Of a stretch of 64,000 nucleotides of DNA, positions 21,178 through 33,054 are shown piece by piece; the stretch's first letter is position 1; the number at the start of each line of letters is the position of its first letter. The notes below the pieces were generated by a model. It ran no database searches. It had not been told where the DNA came from and saw nothing but the letters and a program-made list of their open reading frames with translations. The translations under genes were made by a program, and so were the position numbers. The DNA comes from Aquanectria penicillioides (lineage: Eukaryota > Ascomycota > Sordariomycetes > Hypocreales > Nectriaceae): contig PYIU01000003.1 in NCBI GenBank assembly GCA_003415625.1, positions 5,208,001 through 5,272,000 of the forward strand, given 5' to 3'.

Positions 21178-23862
21178 CATTCTGTCCTTGGGCTCCATCC
21201 AGACCCTCGTCGCGGGAATCGCAGCGGCTGGCTTCAGCACCCTCTGCCTTTCTTCCGTTTTTGGCGGCAAGTCGGATGAGTCCCCCGGCCTGATCAAGTC
21301 TTTTTTCCTCTTTTTTTACTCTTGTTTCATCAAGCCTCACCAGGGCGACTCCAAGGGCACCCAGCAGGATGCCTTGGAGAGCTTCTACAGGAAGCAAGCC
21401 GGGGCTTACGATGCCACGCGGAAGGTTCTCCTCCGCGGCCGCGAGGACATGCTGGCGCTAGTAGCTGCCCAGCTCCAGTCCAAGGCTCAGGATGCTACCC
21501 AGAACAAGAACAAGCGAATTTGGGTTGATGTGAGCTCAATTAGACCCTCCTCCCCTCTCTGTCTCGACAATTAGAGAAGAAGGAGGATTAGAAGAAGAAA
21601 AATATTGCATTGCTAACTCTGTTCTCTCACTTCCCAGATCGGCGGCGGCACTGGCTTCAACATTGAGGCCATGGGCAAGTTCGTCGATGTCCCCAACTAC
21701 TTCACGAGCGTATACCTGGTCGACTTCTCCCCATCTCTGTGTGATGTGGCCAAGAAGCGATTCGCTCGGCTTGGCTGGAACAATGTCAAAGTCGTCTGTG
21801 AAGATGCTCGCAAGTTCCGTCTGGAGGACTACGAGTCCGGCACAGTTTCGAACCCCGCTCCCCGTTCCCCGGCTCTGAGCTACTTTGCTAAGCCGCGTCC
21901 GGATTACGGCGGTGCCGACCTCATCACCATGTCTTACAGCCTGTCTATGATTGTGGGTGCCAGCTTTCATCTCTGGAATGGGTAGCAATACTTGTTCGGC
22001 TGTGGCTTTGAATAGCGCTAACATACTCCACTAAATAGCCCGATTACTACTCCGTTATCGATTCGGTCATTTCTCTGCTAGCTCCCCAGGGTCTTCTAGG
22101 TGTTGTAGACTTCTACGTCCAGAACAAGACTGATTTTGCTTTCCGTAACTACACTGGCGGTCTGGTTGATCGCCACGTCAACTTCCTTTCCCGGTCTTTC
22201 TGGCGTTCCTGGTTCGACCTTGATCGCGTTAGCCTCGAGCCCAGCCGCCGTGACTATCTCGAGTACAAGTTCGGCACCGTTCTCAATGTCAACACTCGCA
22301 ACAAGGGTCTCGGCGCCATCCCCTACTACATCTGGCTCGGATGCCACAAGAAGCCCTTTTCTTCTTCCAGTCTTCCTCATGAGATCGTTGAGCGCATTGA
22401 TGCCCTCGCCACGGAGTCGCCCTACCTCCACCCCGCGAACCAAGGCGATGCTCTCACCCGAGCCATCGAAAGATCTGCTCCTGAGATTCGCTCCAAGGCG
22501 TTCATGACTGCTGTCCAGAACCTCTCATCTAACCTCCCCCTTCCTTCGTTCTTCTACCAGAACCACCACTGGCGTATCTACTACGATGATCAGCTCAAGA
22601 AGCACACCCAGTTCAACGACGAGTACATCTACGCCTTCACCTGGGAGGACACCCGCGTTGATGAGCGTCTCCTGAAGCTTGGCCCTGACGACAAGGTTCT
22701 CGCCATCACATCTGCTGGTGACAACATCCTCTCCTACCTTACCCAGAGCCCTGCCCGCGTCCACGCCGTCGACCTGAACCCCACTCAGAACCATCTCCTC
22801 GAGCTCAAGGCTGCCGCCTACACCTCTGGTCTGCCTTACGAGGATTTCTGGAAGATCTTTGGTGATGGCAAGCACCCTCAATTCCGCGATATCCTGATTA
22901 CCAAGCTTTCTCCTCATCTCTCTGGCCGTGCCTTCCAGTACTGGCTCAAGAACATTCATGTTTTCCAGAACAGCAACGGATATGGCCTCTACGACACTGG
23001 TGGTTCCCGTCACGCTATCCGTGTCTTCCGCTGGATTGCCCGCATCTTTGGTCTCCAGGGTGCCGTCAAGAAGCTCCTTGAGGCCAAGACCCTCAACGAG
23101 CAGCGTGAGATCTGGCGCAAGAAGATCCGCCCTGCCCTCCTGTCCAAGCTTGTCTGCAACCTCGTCGTCGCCCAGGAGAGCTTCCTGTGGGCTGCTCTGG
23201 GTGTCCCCAAGAACCAGCTTGCCATGATTGAGGCTGACCATGCAGAGTCCGACCTGGTCAAGGGCCCCAAGCCTGTCGCCAAGAACACTCGCTCCCACGC
23301 CATCTGGCACTACATGGTTAACACTCTTGACCCCGTCGCTGAGGAGACTCACATCGCCGAGGACAACCCGTACTACTATGTCACCCTCGCCGGCAAGTTC
23401 TCTCCCAAGTGCCACCCCGACTACCTCAGCTCCAAGGCCCACGCCAAGCTCTCGCGTCCCAACGCCCTCGACGGTCTGCGAATCCACACCGACGAGCTCG
23501 AGGAGGTTATTGCCCGCATCACTCCCGGTACCTTGACCGTTGCTGTTGTCATGGACAGCATGGATTGGTTCGATCCTGGCGCCCGCGCCGCTGCTCAGCA
23601 GATCACGAAGCTGAACCGAGCTCTGGGAATGGGCGGCCGCGTGCTCCTGCGCTCTTCGGCCTTGAGCCCCTGGTACATCAAAGAATTTGAGGCTCACGGC
23701 TTCACGGCTAAGCGCCATGGTGCCCGTACTGATGGTGCGTGCATTGACCGTGTCAACATGTACGCTTCATGCTGGATCTGTACCAAGGCTGAGAACTTGC
23801 CCCCGCCCACCCCAGAGATGGATGGCAACGCCGGCGCTGAGATCTCCAGCTTGACGATTTAA
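21020..23862 (+). CDS. BTA1: betaine-lipid (DGTS) synthase Bta1
   Basis: Four exons: 21020-21031 (four codons, MASH), 21170-21529, 21638-21952 and 22039-23862. All junctions are in phase 0, giving 836 residues. An N-terminal hydrophobic helix (LVAGIAAAGFSTLCLSSVF) is probably a membrane anchor in the ER. The BtaB-like methyltransferase half follows, with the SAM-binding motif WVDIGGGTGFNIEAM and VYLVDFSPSLCDVA. The BtaA-like half (from about residue 430; HWRIYYDDQLKKHTQF, FTWEDTRVDE, SAGDNILSYL, VHAVDLNPTQNHLLELKAA) transfers the 3-amino-3-carboxypropyl group of SAM to diacylglycerol. Together they make the phosphorus-free lipid DGTS, which replaces phosphatidylcholine in phosphate-starved fungi. 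The methyltransferase-first order is the known fungal arrangement, reversed from algae. Intron 1 contains CACGTG, the Pho4/NUC-1 core site. Confidence 0.95.
21140..21145 (+). promoter_or_regulatory. CACGTG E-box in BTA1 intron 1
   Basis: A perfect palindromic CACGTG lies 30 nt before the intron 1 acceptor, directly abutting the branch-like GCTAAC. This is the core site of Pho4/NUC-1 bHLH regulators of phosphate genes. Function is inferred from the gene's known phosphate regulation; a single 6-mer can occur by chance. Confidence 0.35.
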
Positions 23863-24357
23863 TCGTTAGCTGCTTGATTACGGGAGCTGAACTGGTGCGA
23901 AGGGGTTAGATGAACTGAAACTTGAAATTGAACACGAGAGGGGATTGAACAATGTCACTCGTTTGATACGGCAAAGTCGCGAATAATTAGGCGACACACT
24001 GGAAACGAAATGAGAACCCAACACTTGATATGATATTAAATAAATTGGATTTAACGCAAAATCTGCAGTTTCTGATTCTCTCGTGACTTTCAATCGTGTC
24101 TTATCTGCGAGATGTACCAGTAGACATGTCTCAACGACAATTTACCTAAATTGGCAACTTGCCACCCCGCCCTAGTACCAAGTGCGGTACACGTCAGCTC
24201 CTAATCACAGTGTCAAGCTCCTAATCGTATGCTTATTTTAGCCACCTCATTCCCCAGACTACGGTAGTTCTTAGCCTAGAATACCTCGTAATATGTCATG
24301 CCGACATGCCAACTCTCCTGCGTGTTGTATACCAAGCCGGAATCGTCCCCCAGTATT
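23863..24357. other. convergent intergenic region
   Basis: The 3' flanks of BTA1 and of the leftward FAD oxidoreductase. AT-rich with no gene or repeat of note. Confidence 0.6.
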
Positions 24358-25575
24358 TCACTGGGAGATTCTAACACTCTCGACAGTCTTGTAGATCTCG
24401 TTGTATCCATTCAGAGACTGTTCCTCAAGTTTTGAAGCCTCTTGTCCGCGAAATCTTTCGGGCTCGAGAGCCTCTCGGGTGTTGGGGTTTACCTCACTCT
24501 GATCGATGATGTTGGCGATGAATTTGGCAGTTCCAGCGGCATGAGTGACCCAAACTGCGACAGCTAAGAATAACCCCGGAACGGATTGGACAGTGCCAGC
24601 CAAAGGCATGTTGTCGGGCGTCATTGAGAAAATGCCGTTGAATCTCTTGCCAGACTTAAACTGCTCGTTGGTGGCCTCTGGGAGCAGTTCTGTAGCGCTC
24701 CTCAATGGATCATCAAACTCATTGACCCACTGGCCGATGGCCGTGCCGTTGGTTGGCTTGTAGTGGACAGGCCTGTGATTGTAGGTTCCCATTCCGTAGT
24801 GATCGCCATGGTCTCTCGCGTATACGTGCGTTTCCGGCCATCGAACGAAAGGCAGTCTCCGGGCGATTGGCTGTCTGGTTTCTCCGTACATGTATGGATG
24901 CCCGACTGGCACCACGGGAACTGGGAAGCCGAGCTGCCGACAAAGATCCTGGGCCCAAATGCCAGTGGCTAGGATCACCTTGTCGGCCTTCAGTTCAGAC
25001 GTAGCATCCCCCTCTCGGATTTCGATGCCCTTGACCCGTCCGTCTGAGACCAGAAACCCCTTTACATCCTGCTCCAGGAATTGCACGCCGGCTTGCTTGG
25101 CACTGTCTTGGTAGAATGACGTGATCCTGCCTGCATTTGCAGTCCCATCTGTTGTAAAGTGAAGCGCTGCTCCAGAATTCGAGGCCTTTACTAGCTCCGG
25201 CGCGAGCTCTGCGGCCTTCTGAATGCTGACAGTTTCAGCAGGAAGCCCCAAAGCGGCAGCATTTCTGGCTCTTGACTCCAACTTGGCAACCCCGGTGGGA
25301 GTGAAAGCCACCTCCAGTCCGCCCACGGTGTTAAATCCTCCAGGGATCTTTGTGTACTCTTGGACAGTGTCAATGGCGAGCCGGGTGAGAACCTCGGACT
25401 CGTTGAACTGGCCCACAAATCCGGGGGCATGGCCGGTGGACCCCGCTAATTCGCCGAGGGACCGGTCCACCACCGTGATGCTTCGCTTCGCCGGCGACTT
25501 TGACAGGAAGTGGGCCACCGCCGAACCCACGATGCCGGCGCCAACGATGACAACGCTCTCAGAAGAGTCTGACAT
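24358..25575 (-). CDS. FAD-dependent oxidoreductase (DAO family)
   Basis: Single exon, 405 residues. The N-terminus has a clear FAD Rossmann motif, VVIVGAGIVGSAVAHFL, followed by VVDRS with the acidic residue that binds the ribose. The body follows the D-amino-acid oxidase/glycine oxidase layout: STGHAPGFVGQF, a substrate domain, and KVILATGIWAQDLC as the second dinucleotide element. The C-terminus has FNGIFSMTPDNMPLAGTV, closest to the dimethylglycine/sarcosine dehydrogenase-like branch. It probably oxidises a secondary or tertiary amine or amino acid; the substrate is unknown. There is no mitochondrial presequence and no folate-binding domain, so it is shorter than true dimethylglycine dehydrogenases. 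It sits at the edge of the AT-rich island, which may mark accessory DNA. Confidence 0.88.
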   Translation of the reverse strand: MSDSSESVVIVGAGIVGSAVAHFLSKSPAKRSITVVDRSLGELAGSTGHAPGFVGQFNESEVLTRLAIDTVQEYTKIPGGFNTVGGLEVAFTPTGVAKLESRARNAAALGLPAETVSIQKAAELAPELVKASNSGAALHFTTDGTANAGRITSFYQDSAKQAGVQFLEQDVKGFLVSDGRVKGIEIREGDATSELKADKVILATGIWAQDLCRQLGFPVPVVPVGHPYMYGETRQPIARRLPFVRWPETHVYARDHGDHYGMGTYNHRPVHYKPTNGTAIGQWVNEFDDPLRSATELLPEATNEQFKSGKRFNGIFSMTPDNMPLAGTVQSVPGLFLAVAVWVTHAAGTAKFIANIIDQSEVNPNTREALEPERFRGQEASKLEEQSLNGYNEIYKTVESVRISQ

Positions 25576-28500
25576 GCTTTACTGTAGAGAACTTGTTTTA
25601 AGAAATAGAACGGGGTTTTGGTGGTGCACAGGAATATTTGATCTGTTTGCAATGCTTCAAGCCCCATCATGCGAGCAGATGGTCAGCATTAATACTCTAC
25701 TCCAACTGATCCACTGCGGATCATGACACGCCCACAAACATGTCAAGTCTCGAGAAGGGCGCGATTGCCCCACATGAGGCTGAACATGGTACCATGTATG
25801 CAGTGTTTGGCATTACGCAGCCGGTCTAGAGACGATCCAAAGAACTCACCGCCGATAGTATACTCACTCTAGTAAACGCATAATCCGAAGGATAAGATCC
25901 TTTTCTGCGAGCTGAAATCAACATGCCAACATGCCAATACTACTGTAGATATTCGGGTTGCCAACTTTAGACAGCGCAGCACGGTTAAGAGGCAAAATGG
26001 CGATCGGCAACACACTCAATTTCTTTGGTTATGTTCACTTGACTTGGTTCGTATGCTTCGCGCACCCTCTAAAATCATGTTTTTTACCACAAAGCCTGAG
26101 AAAAAGGTGAGAAATTCGACTAAAAATGTCTTGGGCCAATGTTCCTTTGCTGCATTGACTTAAGCACCTTCAGTCTAAAGGCCGAAAAGATACGTGTACC
26201 CATCAGCCCAACCAACCATAAAAGGCAAAGTTAAACACTGAGGCCCGATGGATATTTCTATGGAATTGTAAGGTTCAAAATTATATCAGTAATTACAAAG
26301 TCGGGTCCAGGCGAGTAACCGTGCTTGTTGATCAAAATTAATCCTTCGCGCGGCTGGGGCCAGAACCCCACTGAGTCCCTGGAAGCCGTCTGAGTGAACT
26401 GGCACGGGGGGGCTTGCCACGGAACAGCACCTCTTCCATGTACATACTCGCCCTTTCAATGCCGTGTAATGTATTAACTCTGATCGAAAATTATTGTTCA
26501 ACTATCGCGTTTTCCAGCCTTGGCCTTAGCTTTTCTGCCATTCGCTTCGGCTGCCTCTCAATAGCCTCTGATTAACCCTGAGGAGCTTCTCACTCCAGCT
26601 ATGCAGTCACCTTGAGCTCCTCTAGTGCGCGGTGGCAACGTACTTGGGAAGGATGAAGTCGGCTTGCAAGAAGATAAATAAGCATGAGATACCAACACCA
26701 CAAATAGAGTGTTTCTGTAAAAAGAAATGAACATTTCTCGACTCTAGCACTTAGGATATACGGTATCCATCCAATTAGCATTCAAGAAATATATATGATG
26801 TATGGATAATTCCGTATGATCAATCAAGCGGGGAGCCTTACCCTTCGTCAAATTCGCAAGAAGCAGACCATCTATCGACGGTGCTGCTGAATGTCCAGCG
26901 CGGGCGACAGCGCTGAAATCCCAAAAATTCTTCCCATCAAGAAAACCAATTGGTCATTAAACCGGCTACCAAGTTCTATCTTGTGACAGGCAGACTAGGA
27001 ACTACTTGAACTGAGCATTGATGGAACATGCTCCGAGTTGCACCAAAGCTTTGGCAACGTTCAGACTTGCAGAGCTGAATAAATAGCAATGTTTTCCTAT
27101 TGATCCTGACTTGTGATGAGATGGAAAGAAAAAAAGGCGGAAGAAGATACTTCGGAAATATCATGTGGAATTTTTGTGTTGTTCTCCCAAAGGTAAACTT
27201 TCTAAGAATATGGTCGTGGGAATATGCTATTCCTCTGTCAAATGTGTTGAAGTTCAAGACCAGGCATTGATAGGGCAACTTGGCGAAAATGAGTTCCACG
27301 ATGGAGATAAATGGCAGTCCGTTCCCCACGCTCCCCAGAGAAGTGGTGCAATATATGCCCGGTTCGTAGCTAGGCACGGTTGCCCTACAATCCTAGCAAG
27401 TCACAATGGAGCCGAAAGAGTTCAGAATTGCTTTGGCCACTTTAGGTACACAAAACGAATGTATGATTCCAGAGATTCGTTCCAAGTGGGCTTCTATTTA
27501 GGCTATCTCTTGGTACTTAGACTGAAATCTACCGAGGTAGGTTCCCAGTGGCGGATGTTCGGGTACAGTCGACTTTGGCAATGACTAGAATTTGTCGAGT
27601 AGGAAAATCGTACTAACAGTTAGGAAAACAGAGACCCTCTAAGGGAGCCAATTGAGAAAATTATATGTCCTCTGCGCTGTCCGCTTGCGCTTTTTTCCTG
27701 ACAACTAGAAGTCAATGATGTTCAATGACTGATGCGGGCTCTTTTTCGGGGTTGTTTCGACCTTGGATTCACTAGAGCGCGCATGGGTAAATATAGCATA
27801 TGTGCGTGCGTAATGCTCTACACAGGTCCCTAGGTGTATCAATGTGCTACCGCTACTTCACTGGCATGCGTCAATTCCCACCATCAATTCCCACCAGAAT
27901 TGAAAGGACAATGGGTTCATCTCGCCCCCCAAGGAAGGTATTTTGCATTATGCATTTTGATAGAGATAAATGATGTGATAATAGCCATCTATCAAGATAG
28001 CCTAATGAAATCCAAATCCTTTGGATGCGGCGCCAACAAGCCTTGTATTGACGCAAGTTAGTCCTTCTCAATTCGCTCTCACGGTTTTTTTTTTACGTGC
28101 CGCAACTCAAGCAATTTTCTCGGTAAAGACATCAAGTTGACTACCATGAAATATGTTACCCATCGGCAATAAACCATTGCTTTTGGTGCAGGTAATCAGT
28201 TAGGAGTGGGTAGCAGTCGCCATAGATTTGGTGAAATGTGGCACAGATCAATGAGATGGCGGTACTATTATGTTTCCTCCATATATATGAATGATTAAAG
28301 CTAAATATAGGCTATTATAACGCTTCCTTTAGCCAGCCCACGAATCAAGCATGTTAGAACCTGCTATCAAGATATCGCAGTGGTCATGCTTAGATCCCAT
28401 CACAGGCAAAATTTGGGTGTCAGGTACTTTTCTATACTTGGAAGTCTATACACCCCCAGCTTCCTATGATTCAGCAGTTGCGGGTACTGGACCGTAGGGG

Positions 28501-29741
28501 CGGGGCTATCGGGGTTCGGTCCAAAGTTGACCGGCACTTTGCTTGAGATTGAGGTGAGAATCGATTAGGAAATCTTCCAAGGTCATACACTACCTCTAGT
28601 TATTAACTAGATTCTAATCTAAGGCACTTGAATTCTCTTCAATCTAAATAAGGCATCATTTAAAGGTTTTAGTATCACAGATAATGAGGAACACGGTCCC
28701 TTCAATTTTGTACCATGTAGAGAAGTATAAATTTCGCTCATATACTTTAGTCTGACGAGTAACCCAAAGCTTTAAGGCGATCCTAACTTCATGGGGAGTT
28801 TTTTATAGTTCCATTGAGTGAGCTACTGCCAGCAGGGTTATCCAACCGAGGGCGGTTCTTGAAACTAAGTCGTGCCACAAGACCACTCATTTTTCTTCTT
28901 GGTGCTATTGAGAGCTGATACTAATTCAATGTTAAATTTTGTAGATCTGTTATTAATCTTCAGGCCTGGAAATGCGTCACCTGAGGCAGATTCTACGTGG
29001 GCAAGTTCGAGTAGTTCGCCAAATTTACTCCCGAAATACCCAGTTAGATTCGTATTCAACCCACTACTGGCAGTCAAATTTTACCCGATGTATACCGAAA
29101 AGGACAGGAGATGTGGTACACAGATATAGAATACGTGTATAGATATGGCCTGAAGTTGCACACATCCGTTATGGCATAGCTGCGTCTCAAATCAATTCCC
29201 CCTTGAAAGCCTTAATGATGCACAGGCTAAACCAAATGATCCTTGGACAACTTTATGGTCCGGCCCAATCGTACAGTACCATTATAGACAAGACCTAGAA
29301 ATATGTCAGGGGGGTTTTGGCTCGGAGTTTGTGCATGCACCCCGCGCTGGACAAAACTGAGAGCTTACAAGTGTACGACCTGCTTAGGCGCTCACTGTCG
29401 GGAATGGCAGAGAACCTGGAAAACCTGGGGTAAGTAACTTGGGAGCAGGATAGGTGGGAACAATGAGAGATCATTAATTCATCTAACTCATGTTTTAATC
29501 TGATAATTTCAGTGATTACACAACGCCATGCCATACTCTGGATGATATAAACCTCGGGTGCTCGCCTGCAACAATACGGAACCTCATTTCCCAGAAAATC
29601 AATAAGAAGAAGTTTCTCTTTTCTCCAATTTCTCATTTTAAATCTTTGAGGACTTTGCATCCTGAAGAAATGAAGCTGCCAAAACGTTCCAAAATGTATC
29701 TATGTTTTGGTTGTTTAGTCGGCTGATGCGCATGATTCTAA
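25576..29741. other. AT-rich gene-free region
   Basis: About 4.2 kb, clearly more AT-rich than the flanks, with many stops in all frames. The longest open frame (minus strand, 26976-27377) has no family motif I recognise and lacks a plausible splice context. I could not find terminal repeats, a reverse transcriptase or a transposase motif. It most likely contains decayed DNA contiguous with the pseudogene to its right. Confidence 0.6.
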
Positions 29742-31525
29742 ATGGTTACGACTCCTCGACTTTTAATGCCGTATAAGGATCTGAGCATTTCATACCATAC
29801 TTCCATAATCTTGTTTGCCTTGACTTTCTTCCTCATTTCTAACGAAACTGACAAGTTCTGCAAGTCAGCCGAAGTGATTGGTTCGGTCAACACAGCCTAC
29901 ACGGTTGGTGGCATTGTGCCAGGTGCTATCACCTCATCGGAAAAGACTTGCTTTTAACACTTCCAAGCTTCTTTTTTTTTTCAGCCCTCATTTCGGACCG
30001 CTATGGTCATAAATGGACTATGAATATTGGTGCTGTTTTTGTCATCATTTCTATCCTCATTGCCACTTTTTTACCTCACAACATCGGTGGGTTCATCGCC
30101 AGGCGTGCCCTGGCCGGTGTAGGTCAAGGAACGGCATTGCCAGCCGGGCCGGTATACATCAATGAGGTGGCTACACCGAGTGAACGTGGTATGATCATGG
30201 GCTTTTAGCTGGTGTTTTTCGGAATCGGCTCCTTTCTAGCATATTGGATAAAGTTTGCATGTACAAATTGCACCGAGTCACTCGGTGACTAAGACTAGAA
30301 AATAGTCATGATAATTCAATTGTTTGAACCCGTGGTCATGATAACGGGGCTACTTTTCTGTCCTGGGTCACCCATATAGGATGTTCAAATTGCACCGTGC
30401 ACAATTCTAGCAGCAAGTTGCAGTTGCAGCTAAGATAGCTTTAGGTACATTCAGAAGGACCGAACTGAGGATGCTCTCAAGACTCTATGACTCATCCGAT
30501 ATTATCTTGATTTAATTCAATTAAAGCTTAGTGAGATCATCCAGGCAATTTCCTACGAAAAGACGGTGACGAATGGTCGGTATTCTCCATTGTGGAAGGA
30601 CAAGGCTGCTCGAAAACGATTTCGTAAGTTCAATATAGCATCCCGTGACCGTTATTAATAACCTGGTTTCCGGTCTTGCTGTCGGTCTCAACGTAGGACA
30701 GCAATACACCGGCCCAGGGTCACTCGTATCCTAGTCGACCATGATATACAAAGAAATATGTACGGAAAAACTCTCAAATACAGCTTATTGACGCCCTAAA
30801 TGGAACGTTTGGTCTCCTTTTCACTCTCAAAGCGGCCTGGATCGCCGATCGTTTCGGAGGGAAGCCGCTATTGCTGGTTGGAGCAGCTGGCATGGCCGTC
30901 TGCATGTTTATAGCAGCAGCTATTGCAACCGAAACTCCAACTCTTTCAAACGGAGCAAAGGAAAGAACAGTCGGAATCATTACTGTTTTCCTCATGTTCT
31001 TGTTTGCATTCTTCGATAAGTCCTCGTTTGGAGCTACTATGTGGATCTGGACATCTGAGGTGTTTTCGATGAACGTGCGGGCCCAGGCCATTGCCATGGC
31101 TTCGCAAAGCCAATCCGTTACATCGACCATCTTCCGTATGTTTTATTTTCTGTAGTTGGTTTCGTCAAACATTAACTAAAACCCAGAGAAAATATTCCAT
31201 ATCTTCTTGGATCATGAGGGATTGTAGGTTCCTAGGGAATAATATCAGCGTCTTTCAAAACTCATCTTTGAATAATCTTTTAGCTACGCCATGTTTATGT
31301 TTGGGGCTATCAATTTTGTCCTCTTCCCATATGCCTGGTTTCTCATCCTTGAACCCAAGGGTGTTGTTGCTCTTGCACGTGGATGGCATTTTTGGTGAAG
31401 ATGATCACACTAACAAAGGAGCCGAAGTTCTGGGGTCGATGCCTAAAGAATTTGAGGAGATTGGGCTTGGGGAAACAGCGGGTGTCATTACTGGAGTCAA
31501 GAAAAGTGTCTCGTATGAATTCTAA
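29742..31525 (+). pseudogene. MFS sugar-transporter pseudogene
   Basis: Fragments in several frames match a 12-helix sugar porter in the right order: SAEVIGSVNTAYTVGGIV, SDRYGHKWTMNIGAVFVII (loop 2-3 signature), RRALAGVGQGTALPAGPVYI (TM4), NGTFGLLFTLKAAWIADRFG (TM8-9), LLLVGAAGMAVCMF, and a terminal LFPYAWFLILEPKG. It is broken by stops at 30206-30208, 30290-30292, 30296-30298 and 30377-30379 and by frameshifts. In each of these four cases the family has tryptophan at the position, so TGG has become TAG or TAA by G-to-A change. That pattern fits repeat-induced point mutation. The neighbouring EKTVTNGRYSPLWKDKAARK segment survives intact. It is not expected to make a transporter. Confidence 0.88.
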
Positions 31526-32388
31526 GAAGGGCCATTGAGGGGGCATATAAAAATGCTGAAATGCAAAAGCCTAAGGTTGAGTGAGCTCTGAGGAACCTCA
31601 CTAGCACCAGCGCCTATGCGAGCGTCTAGTCGAACGCAAGGGAAGTCGGACCTCTCGACTCGCGCAAAGTGGAGGCAGTGTTTCCTTTAGTATGCATTTC
31701 GTACTCAACTCTTATATTCTGCCAGTTTATTTTCCTCCCCTTTTGCAATCTTCTCTATCATAATTCTTGGGGCAAGATTAGTTCTTGGGGGTTGAATTTA
31801 CGGCTACTAGTCGTACCCTGTACCCCAGATTGCTCGAGGAGTGATGTCCGAGCGTCCCCGCAAAATGATCAGTTGGAAAATTCCTTACCCGCTGTTCGCT
31901 CTCAATGCCGAGGAGGCACGGGCACATACTGGTGGAGAAAATATCTTTGCTTTGAGGAGTGGCCGGGCTGTGCGATGAGGCTTTCATTAGAAATTGACAA
32001 CGGATGCAATGCAGAACTGTTACGAACTCATCATTCGCAGACCGAGGTCGGTTTCCTAGCCTGAATTGATAATAGAGGGATGTTCGCTCTGTCTCGGGAC
32101 AGCAGGCAGTAGGTACATTCGGACTTGAGCTCTAGAAGTTTGAATGATAGCAATTGAGCTATTACGGCACCGAAGATGTCGTATTTTCGCGCCTCCTGCT
32201 TGATCTTATAGTCTGCAGGTTTGCGCGGGCGCTGGTCGGCTGAAGCATATTCACGGCGTCACATGCACGGAGGAATCTGAGTGCGCACAGCAATTGGTCG
32301 AAGAAACAAGAAAATTCTATACAGTTGCCTGCAGCAATTTGTCTGCCTGACAAGTCATGTTACCAACACTCATCACCCTTCCATTCCC
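31526..32388. other. intergenic, AT-rich island right edge
   Basis: About 860 bp holding the right border of the AT-rich island (composition rises near 31800) and the 3' flank of the leftward sdhD gene. No gene is supported. Confidence 0.55.
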
Positions 32389-33054
32389 TTATGCCTTCCA
32401 AATTCGCTTAACTCCCTCGGTGATACCAACATCGTTGGTCTCAAACTCGTACAAACCAACGCCGACGGTAACAGTGGCGGCGTTCAGGAGCCACCACATC
32501 AGCTTTCGCAGACCGGGAGCCTTCTTCTGGGGGAAGTAGTCGATGATAGCCTGCTGGAAGCCCAGGTGGGAGTGGAGGAGGAGGACACTGCAGAGGATAG
32601 CATCGGTGGTGGGGTTGAGAGAACCGGAGGCGAAGGGAGTGACGATTAGGGGAACCAAACCGGCAGCGAGCAGGCGCTCAAAGGACCAGTGGTAGGAACC
32701 GTGGGCAGCGCTGGGCTCAGGGACGGGGGCGGGATCGTTGACTGGGAAATTATTAGCTTTCATGTGGCGGGTGGTTCGCGACGCAGGTCAGGTCGTACCG
32801 GTGCCGACGATGCGCTCTGGATTGACGGGTTAGCGGGAGTGTATCTTGCGACAGCATTCTGGATGGAACTCACGAGGGCCGGGGGGGATCAGGGCAGATC
32901 GTCGGGAGGTGTTGTGGAAAGCCGCAACGCCCATGAGCTGGGTCTGGAAGCTCGGCTTGATGAAAGCGGCTCGGGTCGCAGCGGAGGGGGCGGCGGCCCA
33001 TCGAGAAGCCAAGGCGGTCTGCCGCAGCAGAGAAGGACGCACAATTGAGGCCAT
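32389..33054 (-). CDS. sdh4: succinate dehydrogenase membrane anchor subunit (CybS/Sdh4)
   Basis: Three exons: 33054-32874, 32816-32799 (an 18-nt micro-exon, about six codons) and 32741-32389, giving 183 residues. The N-terminus is a mitochondrial presequence (MASIVRPSLLRQTALASRW, Arg/Ala/Ser-rich, no acids). The CybS body has GSYHWSFERLLAAGLVPLIV, the conserved H.S.ERLL motif; LLHSHLGFQQAIIDYFP with the haem/quinone-site residues; and a last helix ending YEFETNDVGITEGVKRIWKA. It anchors complex II in the inner membrane and helps bind ubiquinone. It is divergent from the mitochondrial tyrosyl-tRNA synthetase gene, with 449 bp between start codons. Confidence 0.93.

Noticed and set aside
22525..23718. 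397-codon open frame antisense to BTA1
   Set aside because: GC-biased third positions in BTA1 remove stops from the opposite strand. The antisense product has no motif, while BTA1 is strongly conserved.
26976..27377. 133-codon minus-strand open frame in the AT-rich island
   Set aside because: No family motif, and no support for a start or splice sites. I left it as unassigned sequence.
30271..30287. Perfect 8-bp inverted repeat CACCGAGT-C-ACTCGGTG
   Set aside because: It resembles a transposon end or hairpin, but it lies exactly within the sugar-transporter pseudogene and encodes family residues (CTESLGD), so it is coincidental.
30258..30390. Direct repeats AAATTGCACC suggesting a small inserted element
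   Set aside because: The sequence between the copies translates as the expected transporter segment, so nothing is inserted there.
24358..31525. Possible metabolic gene cluster (FAD oxidoreductase plus transporter)
   Set aside because: Only one intact enzyme and one dead transporter are present, with no regulator or backbone enzyme nearby.
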